From NCBI GenBank assembly GCA_023053575.1, contig JAKZAP010000006.1, forward strand, positions 15,075,280-15,139,279: 64,000 bases of DNA. The letters are read 5' to 3'. Below the pieces are notes generated by a model, which was given only the letters and a program-made list of their open reading frames with translations, was not told where the DNA came from and did no database searches. Source of the stretch: Branchinecta lynchi. Taxonomy: Eukaryota; Arthropoda; Branchiopoda; Anostraca; Branchinectidae. Below, one piece after another: positions 23,286-34,400 of this stretch (positions within the stretch are counted from its first letter, which is position 1; each line of letters starts with the position of its first letter). Made by a program: the position numbers and the translations under genes.

Positions 23286-23756
23286 GAATTACCTGGTGCA
23301 AAACAAAGCCGAAAAGGTGCAAATAAGCTGAGATCTTCCAGTTCCTAAACAATTTCAAGTAACCCTATAGATGTGTCCGACCAGCATGACGTGTCTGACC
23401 ACGTAAAAACCAAAGTCTAGCAGTTCGATCCTGCTGACTATAGCCAGTTGGAGAAGTAGACATGCAACAGAAAAACGCTGGTGCAAATAGTCACGCTCAA
23501 GCTATTTGGATTTGCCTGTTAGCGTAAGTAAGTCCGCGGATGGTGGAAAAGAAAATTGGAAACGGAAGGTGGCGCAAAAACTTGTTTGGCCATGGTCAGC
23601 AGGTGTTTAGAAGAAAGGCATTTGGCAACGCTGCAACTTCGTTCATCAGAAATGGAAAACATATTAGGTCGTATAAAATAATTAGACCATAGATAGTCCT
23701 TCAAATATAGCACTCGTAAAATGTAGCTGACTTATCCATTTTGCACCGTCAAATAC
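23286..23756. other. Unassigned; family J end fragment near 23719-23755
   Basis: No gene is recognised. 'gctgacttatccattttgcaccgtcaaata' near 23727-23755 matches the family J end found at 50560-50590. Family A copy A4 begins directly after it. Confidence 0.45.
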
Positions 23757-24667
23757 AACAAGACCAAAGGTTTCGATGGGATCCCAAAAATCTAATATTT
23801 GATCCAGGCAATTGCGAACGAACTACCATACTTGTAAAAAAAAAAAGTTCAGAACCTATTCAGCGCATCTCCTTATCCATATAAAGACTTTCTTACCAAC
23901 TTCAGATAAAACTTTAACTTATAAAAAAAATCATGTTTCAACCGGATTCCGAACGAACTATATGTGCCTGTAGAAAAAAGATTGCCATATACAGATTCAG
24001 CGTGTCTTCTTACCCATAAATCGAACTTCTAATCAACTTCAAATAAAACTTTCCGGTTTTGGTAGGATTCCGGGCTAACTACTTGTCCGGCGAAAAAATG
24101 GTTTTCACCTTCGTGTTCAGCATGTCTTCTTACCCCTTAATTGAACATCTAATCAACTTCAAACAAAAATGTTTACTTTAAACCGCCTTTCCGGTTTTGG
24201 CCGGATTCCGGGCTAACTAATTGTCCGGAGAAAAAATGGTTTCCACCTTCGTGTTCAGCCTTCTTACCTCTAATCGAACATCTAATCAACTTCAGATCAA
24301 ACTTTTACTTTTAACAAACTTTCCAGTTTTTCCCGGATTCCGGACGAACTACTTGTCCGATGACAAAATGGTTTTCTTAATCGTGTTCAGCATGTCTTCC
24401 TACCCCTTAATCGACTATCACGTTATCTGTTTAAAAGTATTTCATTGGCCCCTTAATTTAAACCCCCTCCCCCACCCCTAAATGTAGGTCTACAGAGCCC
24501 ATCTACGAACTCGACCTTACTCTTTACCAAAAAAATCCTCACACCAAGTTTCATCAAAATATTTCATTCCCTTCGATAGTTATAGTGCGCACAGACGGAC
24601 GAACGGACAGACGGACAACTTTTGCGATGTCATAGGTATCCCTCTACTTACGCTTTGGGATCCCAAT
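23757..24667 (-). mobile_element. Family A element A4
   Basis: The 3' end AACAAGACCAAAGG plus GATGGGATCCCAAAAAT is at 23757-23792. Monomers are marked by CCGGATTCCGG at about 24063, 24201 and 24333. A simple repeat 'acagacggacgaacggacagacgg' lies near 24591. The 5' end is 'cgctttgggatcccaat' at ~24651-24667. Confidence 0.83.
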
Positions 24668-25452
24668 AACTCAGTCAAGGCCTAATTTCACACATATGGT
24701 AAGTGTAGAGGATGGAAAGCAACATTGGGAGTTGCATGCGTGTATTTCATTCACTGGGGTGGTGCAAATAGCATGGTATCCTGTACAAGTTTTTGGTGGG
24801 CTGAAATCTTGCTGATGGACATCATTGCTGACTTTTCTTTTTTGAGTCATTGTTTATATTTCCCAGTTATCGTAAGCTGAAGGAATATTTGGCAATTATG
24901 ATCTGTTGTTGAATCCTTGTGTGAAAGCTGTGGTTCCTTTTATTTTTCTGTGACAAATTAGGGAAGAGGTCCAAGTAAACGCCTATCAACAAGAATGATC
25001 AGAAATAATTCACAGTTATAATGTATAATGAAAAGGATCAAGATGTTCAGACTTTCTCAGTAAAATGGTTAAAATATGCAAAAAAAAAAGAAAAGGGTGA
25101 TCTTCTTGAAACTGGCCAAACCAACCGGCAAGACGCACATCATGAGTAAAGGTTAAGTATCTCCCAACGCTTCGGACTCCCCTTGAGTCTGAAACAAATT
25201 TGGTGGTGATGTAGCCTGAGCATTCCCCATCTGCAGGGACTCACAATAAACCGGTAGCGTATTTTTCTCCGAACAAAACAAAGGATAGTCCTGTTAAAAC
25301 AGCAAACATCTGAGGCTAGGCTACCTGCCTTGTTGCGATTTATTCTGCCAAAATTGGAATTATAAAGACCTCGGAGGGCAAGAATGTTACAAGTCGGATA
25401 TCTGATATTCCTAGGCTAGCTAGATTTCTGTTTAATGTGTTTCATTCTGTAG
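24668..25452. other. Upstream region of MEPCE; promoter not located
   Basis: No repeat family or ORF is recognised. The coding exon 1 begins after a splice-acceptor-like AG at 25451-25452 with a pyrimidine-rich lead, so at least one non-coding 5' exon and the promoter probably lie upstream. I could not identify them. Confidence 0.4.
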
Positions 25453-25477
25453 GTCTCACTGAATGTGACTAATCAAC
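25453..25477 (+). other. MEPCE 5' UTR end and start context
   Basis: The sequence 'ttcattctgtag' just before 25453 looks like a 3' splice site. The start codon at 25478 has A at -3 and G at +4, a favourable eukaryotic context. There are stops in frame upstream. Confidence 0.5.
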
Positions 25478-28400
25478 ATGGCATCAGCTGGCATAGAATC
25501 ATCTCCTAATGCCTATTATGGCTCATCACCTCATAGTCCAGCTATTGCCAACTTGTGCTCATACTCACCTTCCTTGAAAGAACCCAGTCTCATTGGTACA
25601 TCAACTCAGACTTCCAAACCTCCAACAAGTACCAGAGTCAAATTCAGTGTCCCAAATGAGAAAGTGAAAGGAAAGACACTAAAGGACATGCAGGGGAGAA
25701 GGAAACGTTGTTTGAGCACTTCTGATATTGGTGGATCAAAAAAGAAAAAGGGGGATTGTTATGTGCTACCTACCAAGTTTTTACTTGGAGGAAATGCTTG
25801 CGACCCCTTAAATTTGCAAGGACTCGCTGAAGGAAGGTTAGTTTGTATTTCAGTTTGGAGCAGGATATGTCTACAAATAATGATAACTTCGAGCCAGAGG
25901 CGCTACTAGCCCAAATGTTTTTTTTTGGGGGGGGCAAGGTATTTACTGACTTTTTTTTGCAGAAAAAACAACTGTTCTTAAGAAAAAAATATTGTTTTAA
26001 TGAAAAGTTGATGGATTGTAAGGAAAACCCGACTGTGTTAAAAAAATATCGACTATTTTTACGAAAACCGACTATTTACGAAAAATCGAGGTGCTTTGCG
26101 CCGACTCGGTTATTTTTTACCGACAACATCCCCCCCCCCCCAATACATGACACCCCTGGTTCGAGCAGCCTTCAGTTAGTAAGACTGTTCTTTATAGTTC
26201 GTTGATCAAATAGATGGGAGGAATTTGTCTGAAGTCTCAAATTTGTCTCAAGAATTAGTCTTGCAATTAGTCTTGCAGGTATAATTGCCAACTTTGTAAA
26301 GCAGGGGTAGAGGAAAATATGGACCACTTTCTCAATCGATGCCAGGAGCTTTCGGAGTTAAGCGGATCTTATTTTAAGGGGAGTGTTTTGCTTCTTCCGG
26401 ATATCCTGAATAGCACTTCGGAAAGGGTTATAAAAAAGGTGTGCGAATTTATCGACGGAGCGCTGAAGCTAAGAGCGATTAAGCTTAGTAGTGAGGCTTC
26501 ATAGCCGTAGGATAATATTGTTGTTGTCTTCTTTTGTAATGTGTATTGTTGTTGTCTTGTGTATACGGCCCCTGGGCTTTTAAATACACCTATTATGGTC
26601 GTGTTTATAGTTGTATTAGAAAGTCACTCAGCCTCTTAAGGTAGGGTCTACCCATTTTTTGGGGCAGGATTTGAATCGGGTGGGAAGCTATGACATAGAA
26701 TATTGTAAATTCCATCCCCCCCCCCCCTCCATGCTATCTGTGAAACACATTTACTTTTTAGGCAAAGCGCCCAAGTTACCCCCGAGTCCAGTCCATTTGC
26801 TACGCCTTCAAACAGAAAAGAAATCGAAGTCTACATCCCAGCCAACGTCCACGACCCTTTAAACCTGATTCCATTATTGGAAGAATGCCAGGAAGATGCT
26901 CCAAAGCCAAGAGCTCGGAGTATGTCGCAAGGACAGGCAGGGTTACTCCCCATTGTAGAGGTAAGTGCTGAAATTCGTCCAAAGGACAGGCTACATCTGT
27001 GACTTATCCCGTCCTGTTGGTGGGTGCATGTGTGTAAAAGTTGATTGCACTTTATATCCTAGCCAAGAGTGTATCCCAAACTACTAGTAGGTATTAACAG
27101 CTTCCGTCATCGTTTTAACCTGTGACATAGTTTATACAGAAGCTGTTTATATCCACCACAGATAGTTAGCAGTTGTGACTTATTCCTAGCCTACTGTGCT
27201 CCGGAACATTGTAGGTAGTGACAGCTTGGAAATACTGAGGGGGAGAATATAAATTGCAGAAAAGAAAAGCTGTGGGAGCTAGATGTCAAATGCAGCTTCA
27301 GACAAATACCTAGCCACAAAGGAGAAAAGCACAAGGAGACAGCGGACGAGCTTCCAAACAAAGTGGCTGACCTACAAACCCCAAACCTGCAGATGCAGTG
27401 CGAGACATCCTACGTAGCCAAGCACCAAATGAAAATCCACAGCCAACGAGGTCGCCTGAAACACGAAATGAATCGACAATGTACTACAGATTGAAGGTAG
27501 AAACAACAACAAACCGCAGGCTCTGCAAGAGCGAAGAAGAAACGCTACAACAAACCCTGTTCAACTGCGTAAAGCCCAACCAGTGTACCGCCCAACTAAA
27601 AAGCATATGCAACAAATTCAACCCAAACCCGACGCTAAGACAGTTCAAACAGGAGAAACTGACAAAAAGCACAGAGTGACAAATCTAGGGAGCAATGATC
27701 GACGCCCTGACAGAAGCAGACCTCCAAATCTGAAAAAGAGAAGTAGAAACTCATCGCCTGAAAGGCCAAAAGGGACCGCGGATAACGCAGACCTGACGGG
27801 TCGCAGAGGACTTGGACTAGCGGTTGGATATTGTACTAACGGATGGATATTATTGGTGTGATTCGTCATGTTGAAGATATTTTGGTTTTATTTATTTTTT
27901 TCGCATGCGCTCGAGCTCTGCTCTCGGCAACGAAAAGTGGTAATGATAAATTGTTTTTGTAAATAAAGATAACTTTGAACCTTGAACCTACTACATGGTT
28001 GTTTGAAAACCTTCCATTATTTTATATTTCATGGAAAGTGTTACTTTATCTGTGTACCGCCATGTGTCCCGTTATGTAACCAGTGAGTGTTAAAAAGAAT
28101 GATATTTTGTAAAGACCATTAAATTAGCTCGCTAGCAAGTTTTTTTTCTAATAAACCTTACTTACTTATTGAGCGTATAAAAATATAAATACATAACTGA
28201 TTCCGCATTGATTGTATTTGAATGATTTTGAAGTACAATTTTCCACGACAACACAAATTTCGTAATGACTATGAAAGAAGGCTGGAACAACCCCTTAGGC
28301 GTTAAGAAGTGTGAAGTACCGTACTAGAGTCGTCGACAAATTTCAGGATGTATTTTGAGCTTGATTATTTTCCACACAAATTTGCAGTCTTACATTGTCT

Positions 28401-31400
28401 CGTGGCATGTTTCGCGGATCATGACAAATCCGGAAATCAGGGGCGGTTCGAAGTGGGAGACGCGGGGGGTGACTCCCCCCACCCCGCCCCCATGCTCCAG
28501 AGAATCTACTCTCAGTTGTGTGTTTTGAGCTTGTCTCTGAATGACAGTCGCATGTTTTCAGCTTTTCAGAATGACATACATGCAGTTATCAAACGTGAAT
28601 TTCACCCGCAAATCACATTTTTTAGTCGTATGGCTACGAAGAAATTTCTAGTCAGATGTTTTCATATTCACAGTGGTGTGTTCTGAGTTTTCCAGAATGC
28701 CAGTCGTATGTTTGAGCTTGCCAGAACGATATCAAACTCGAATTTCGCCTGAAAAGACCCATTTCTTGTCGTACTTTACGAAGCGAATTTCTAGTCGTAA
28801 ATTAGAGACAGTCGTAAGTTTTGAGCTTTCCAGATAAAGGCAGACAAAGCAGTTAGCTAATTGTGAACTTCGCCTTCAAATGAACTGTTTCTGGTCGTAT
28901 TGTTACATAGAGATTTTAGCAGTATGTTTTAAGCTTGTCAGATTCACGGTTTTATGTTCTCAGTTTGTCAGAACAGTCGTATGTCTGAACTTGCCAGAAT
29001 GACATCAACCGCGATTTTTCCGTGAAAATTACCTGTTTCTAGTCGTATTTTACGAAGAGATTTTCTAGTCGTATATTAGAGACAGTCGTAAGTTTTGAGC
29101 TTGCCATATGAATTTCGACAGTAAATGACCTATTTCTGGTCGTATGGTTGTATACAGATTTTCTAGAAGTCGCTACGTTACGAAATATCGTGTGTTTTGA
29201 GCTTGTTCGAAAGACAGTTGTATGTTTTGAACATGTCAGAGTGACATAAATGCGGTTACAAAATGGTGATTTTCACTCCGTGGCGCTGAAAACAGACCGA
29301 TTTTCGAAAGTTTCGCCTGCGACGCGACGTTTCAACATTATCCTATCTGGTTTTGTGCAAAAATCTCATCATCTTAAATGAAACAGGTTTATTTTTGTTA
29401 AATGGCTTACCGAGTAATGCACATAACAGGCCTTGTAAGACGGGCCTGGTGATTGCACTATTTTTGTGTAGTCTAAATTCAAAGTGGAAGCAATAGCACG
29501 TACCAACTTCCGGGAAATTATCCAACTCCGTTTGGGAGTTATCGGGGTACGGACAGATATGTGATATCATAGGCAGCCCTTAAAATGTTTCGCAAAACGT
29601 TACCTGTGCCGTCTTTCATAGTAGCCTACTCGCTATCTGGTTGAATGGCCCGTAATTTAGGCGAGATCTTAGGCCTAAGATTTCAGCCACCTTAAAAGCT
29701 AGAAATGCCAGTAAAAGGTCGGATAACAAAAAAATCGCCTGTGGCGCTCAGTTTGAATTTGTCTTCGGTACATACGGTAAAGGCTGGTGCTTACTGGGAT
29801 CAGAGCCATGTTAAAAGCAAGAGTTTGTGTGGGAAGTAGTCGAATATTGCCGAATAAAAACCGATTTAACAAGTTTTGCCTGCGGCTCTTTCGTAGTCCT
29901 ACCCTATTTCTATTTAGTTGAAGTGTGCTCATTTATGTGCGATTTTAAGCTGAAAATTTGGGGTCGAAGCTACGTTAAATGGTAGAAGTTGTGTAGGAGT
30001 AGTTGAATTTTGCTCAGATTGAAAAAATTTCGCTCTTGAGTAGATATGTCAGAAGCTGGTACCGGCTTGTCTCCTTCCATCAGATCATATCAGACATTAA
30101 TATTTCTTGAGCCTGTGGTGCTGTGTTTATAGCCAGTCGTATATTTTGAAGTTGTCCCCCCCCCCCCCATGCCCAATCCCTTTGAACCCCCCCTGCTCGA
30201 AATCTTAAGTATTTGTGTGCATTCTTATCGGCCGCTAATAGTTGACTCAAATGCAATCATCACGATTGTGCATTTTCTTTTTGGGATCCAAAAACGTAAG
30301 TGGAGGGATACCTATGACTTCGTAACAGTTGTCCGTCTTTATGTCCTCCTATGTGTCTGTCAGTCTATCAGTACGATAAATCTCAAAGGGGTTGAGATAT
30401 TTTGTTCAATCTTGGTGTGAGGATCCAATGGAACGAAGTACAGGTCACATTGTAGATGGGCCCCGTAGCCCAATATTTAGGGGTGGGTTTAAATTAGAGG
30501 GTGAAAAAAAATTCAAGCTGATATGAGAGTCGATTCAGGGGTAAGGAGGCATGACGAATTCAGAACTGGACTTCACTTTCTCACCGGACTAATAGTTCGT
30601 CCGGAATCCGGAAAAAAACGGAAATTTGGTAAAAGTACAAGTTCCATGTGAAGTTGAATAAAAATTCAGTTAGGGGTAAATACACTGTCATGCTGAATCT
30701 GTTTCTGAATGTTCCTTGACAAGTAGTTTGCCCAACATAAGGCGAAAACCGGAAAATTGGTAAGAGTTTTATCTGAAGTTGGTTAGAGGTTAGAAACGTT
30801 AGTCGATTAGAGCATCGATTTAGAAGTGAGGATACGTCCTGAGTCTGTATTTGAACTTTATGTTCCCGCCGGACAAGTAGACTAACCGGAATATGAGAAA
30901 ACCGGAAATTCTGTAGGAGTAAAGTTTGTTCTGAAGTCGATCGGAACATCCTTGTAGGAGCAAGAATACAAGCTGAATCCATGTGTGAACCTGAATTTTC
31001 TTGCTGGATAATTAGTCCTTCTGGAAGCCGGCAGAACCGGAAATTTGACAGAAGTAAAAAATTATATAAGTCGATCAGAGCATCGACGAAGGGCTAACGA
31101 TATGTGTTGAATCCAAATATGAGCTTTATTTTTTGACCGACAAGCAGTTTGACCGGAGACAATTCTCATGTCGATGAAGTGTGGTTGGAGGAGGTGGGTG
31201 TACCCGAAAAAGACGAGTTGAATCGGGATATGCTGTTTATTCTCATCTCGGATAGATAATCCTGTCGGAATCTGGTCAAACGCGATTTTTTCGAATAAGC
31301 CTGATTGTTTGAAATGCTTTTAGCTGGGAAGTATCTGACTTGGTGCCTGTTCTTTGTTGTTCACTTACAATTTTATACAATGTGCACGGGTTCGGCGAAG

Positions 31401-34400
31401 ACTGAACATCTGGAAAATCTGATTACTTTATCATAAAGATCGACAAGTATTCCCCTTTGGGATCCCATCGAAACCGTTAGTCTTGTTTCCTATTATTTGT
31501 TGTTTCCTAAAAACGGTAAGGTAAAAGCTTATAATTAATAAAAAATAATAAAAACAAAAATAGTCACAACAACGGACAATAGTTGCGTTTTTGCAGATAC
31601 CATGGTATCTGATACCACGGTCTAAAGTCGTGTTTTGCAGTTATCGTGGTATCTGATGCCACGGTCAAAGGGCGTTTTTGCAGTTATCATGGTATCTGGC
31701 CAATTATCGTGGTACCAGATGTTCAGATACTACGGTCCGACCGTGGTAACTGGTCGTGGTATCTGAAAAGTCATCTCACTTTCATCAAATTCCGTGAGAT
31801 TGGTAAGAAAGAAGTTTAGCACTTGGTGATGTAACTGGATATCTGTTTTTCTTTTGAGAGGATTTCAAAAAATGCAGTTTCGGCAATAGTCGTTTTTGCA
31901 GAGCACCGTGTATCAGATACCACGATAACTGCAAAAACGACTTATTGCAGATCCAGTTACCGTGGTAACAGATACCATGGTATCAGCAAAAGCGCGACTA
32001 ATAATACTGGCCAATTCTGTTTTTTGGGTGTGGGATACAGTTAATATGGGTGGTATGGTACTGTGACTGTGTTTGGACATCTGGATTCGCCCCTGTGATT
32101 GTTTTAGACATCTGGATTCTTAATGCACGGCGGGTTCCCAGACATTGTATGCGTCACTCAGTCTGGACTGAGACCCAGTTTAGTGAAGAAAAAAAAAATG
32201 CCAGCTCAATCTAGTAGCACTGCCTCTCAGGGATTGTACAGTAGTCCTGTATGACTTTTTCACTTTAAAAAAGACAATCTTTCAGTAATGTAACCTTTTA
32301 CAGGTATCTACGAGCTTAAAAGACACTGCAGTAGCACCCAAACCTACCGAGCTGAAAATCAAAGTTGATCAGCCTTCCCTGTCTGAACCAAGAGACGACA
32401 TGATCGTCAGCCCCGTCATTCCACAACCCGTCCCCGTCCCGGGACGGAGCCCCCCTGCCAGCCACAGAAAGAAGGATAAAGTGTGTACCTACGGCAACTA
32501 CAGTCGCTACTACGGCTATCGGAATCCTAACCATGATGAAGATATTCGCCTGACCCTACTCAAACGCGAATACTTTGAGGGAAAAGCCGTGCTAGATATT
32601 GGGTGCAACATTGGGCACATCACGTGGACTGTGGCACGAGACTTCAAACCGGAACGTGTCACAGGGATTGACATTGATCAGGATTTGATCAGTATTGCGA
32701 GGAAGAATATGAAGTATTATGTTGATGACAATGTGCCTGCGAAGCTGAAAAGCTTGTTTGGAAACTTTCGTGGGAGAAGTACCGAGCTCGGTGGAAGTTT
32801 CCCGCACAATATTACATTTGCTACGGTAAGCTAGTTCCTTTGGCTTGATTCTGGAAGGGGTCTGCGTTTTTGTGGGGCAAGACAAACGTTCCAGCTCATT
32901 GCTTTTCGAAGTTAGAAACGTAAATCTGTTTTTCAACCCTTAAAAATATTAAATCGGTTTTCTCAGCGTATGCAGCGAAACGTTTTCTTATAGCAGCATG
33001 TGTCGCTAGTGTTGTGGAATACTCGGATCTGGAAAGCGTTTGGCGTAAGGGGAGTAGGGCGCACGATGGTTAGGATGACTTTGAAGGAATTTCAGGTGAC
33101 CCCAGTCCCACGACTGTATTACTTCAGCTCAAACGGATTCATGTTAACGCCAAAAACCGATAAGGCTTTGATCTTGATCTTGAAGAGTTCTTACGTCCAG
33201 TAAATAGAATGGGTCTGAGAATAAACCCCTTATTATAAATGATTTTCAAACGCTGTATTCTCGGCAGAAAACTGCCTTCAACTCAAATGGCAGTAGCTGA
33301 GTTTTCGCAGATACCATGGTATCTGATACCACGGTAACTGGACCTGCAATTCGTCATTTTTGCAGTTACCGTGGTATCTGACACACGGCTGCTCTGCAAA
33401 AACGACTATTGCCGAAATTGCACTTATCAAAGTCATCCCAAAAGAAAAACTCATATCCAGTTACATCACTAAGTGCCAACCTTCTTTCCCACCAATTTGA
33501 CAAAATTTGATAAAAGTTAGATGACTTTTCAGATACGACGATCAGTTACCACGGTCGGACCGTGGTATCTGAACATCAGATACCACAATAACTGGCCAGA
33601 TACCACGATAACTGCAAAAACACCTTTTGACCGTGGTATCAGATACCACGGTAACTGCCGAAACGACTTTAGACCGTGGTATCAGATGCAAATCGCAACT
33701 AATGTTCTTGCTGATTTATCGTCAGACGATTTTCTCAAAGCAACTGCCGAACGTGGCGTTCCTCGCTCGATACACATGAAGGGCGCTAACCATACTGTTG
33801 AATGGGCTTGTCGTCCTAAGCTATGGAGTGAAAGTGATAGCAAACATGGTGGTGGGGATGGGAGGGGCGGTTGCTCTATATTACTTTCTTTTGTATTTCA
33901 GACTAACTACGTGTTGCCTAAGGACGACCTTCTGGAAATCCAAAGCCCTGACTATGATACCATCCTCTGCCTAAGTGTAAGCAAGTGGGTCCACCTGAAC
34001 TGGGGGGATGAAGGAGTCAGACGCCTGTTTTCTCGGGTCTTCAAACAGTTAAAACCCGGAGGGAAGTTCATCCTGGAACCACAGAATTGGCAGTCCTACA
34101 AAAAGAAAAAAAAATTGACAGTAAGTTTTGTGGCCGAATTTTGTTTTAGCAGTAGGCTGCACTGGGCCGTATCGGCTCCTTGGAATAACCGTGTCCTTCT
34201 TATGATATCTACGACGGACTTTTGTCCCTCGCCCCTCTGTCCTGTTGCAACCGATGAGTCTACGTGAATATTGTGTGACAGTCTAAGGAAAAATAAACAG
34301 AACCGCCGTACTTATGATAACAAATCACTATAATTCCACTTTCTTTCCACCCATTCTCATTTCTGAGATTTCTACTTTTCCGTTTTGTCAAATTTCCCAT

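Larger units (their letters stand above)
25837..26761 (+). other. MEPCE intron 1 (phase 2)
   Basis: The donor is AAG|GTTAGT and the acceptor TACTTTTTAG|G. The split codon becomes AGG (Arg120). The intron contains a hAT-like MITE (25895-26158), a LINE tail fragment (26279-26640) and a C-run at 26717-26727. Confidence 0.88.
26961..32303 (+). other. MEPCE intron 2 (phase 0, 5.3 kb)
   Basis: The donor is GAG|GTAAGT and the acceptor CCTTTTACAG|GTATCT. The intron holds a LINE relic (27240-27990), another LINE-like tail (about 28120-28170), degenerate repeats (28340-29600), family A copy A5 (30288-31487) and palindromic MITE D1 (31580-32000). Confidence 0.88.

Noticed and set aside
23393..23460. 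A GTTCGATCC B-box-like sequence suggesting a tRNA
   Set aside because: No acceptor stem or A box could be matched; the similarity is limited to the B-box-like part.
33521..34267. A 248-codon open frame on the + strand
   Set aside because: Its first part is MITE D2 and intron 3, and its end runs into intron 4. Only 33902-34120 is coding, as MEPCE exon 4.
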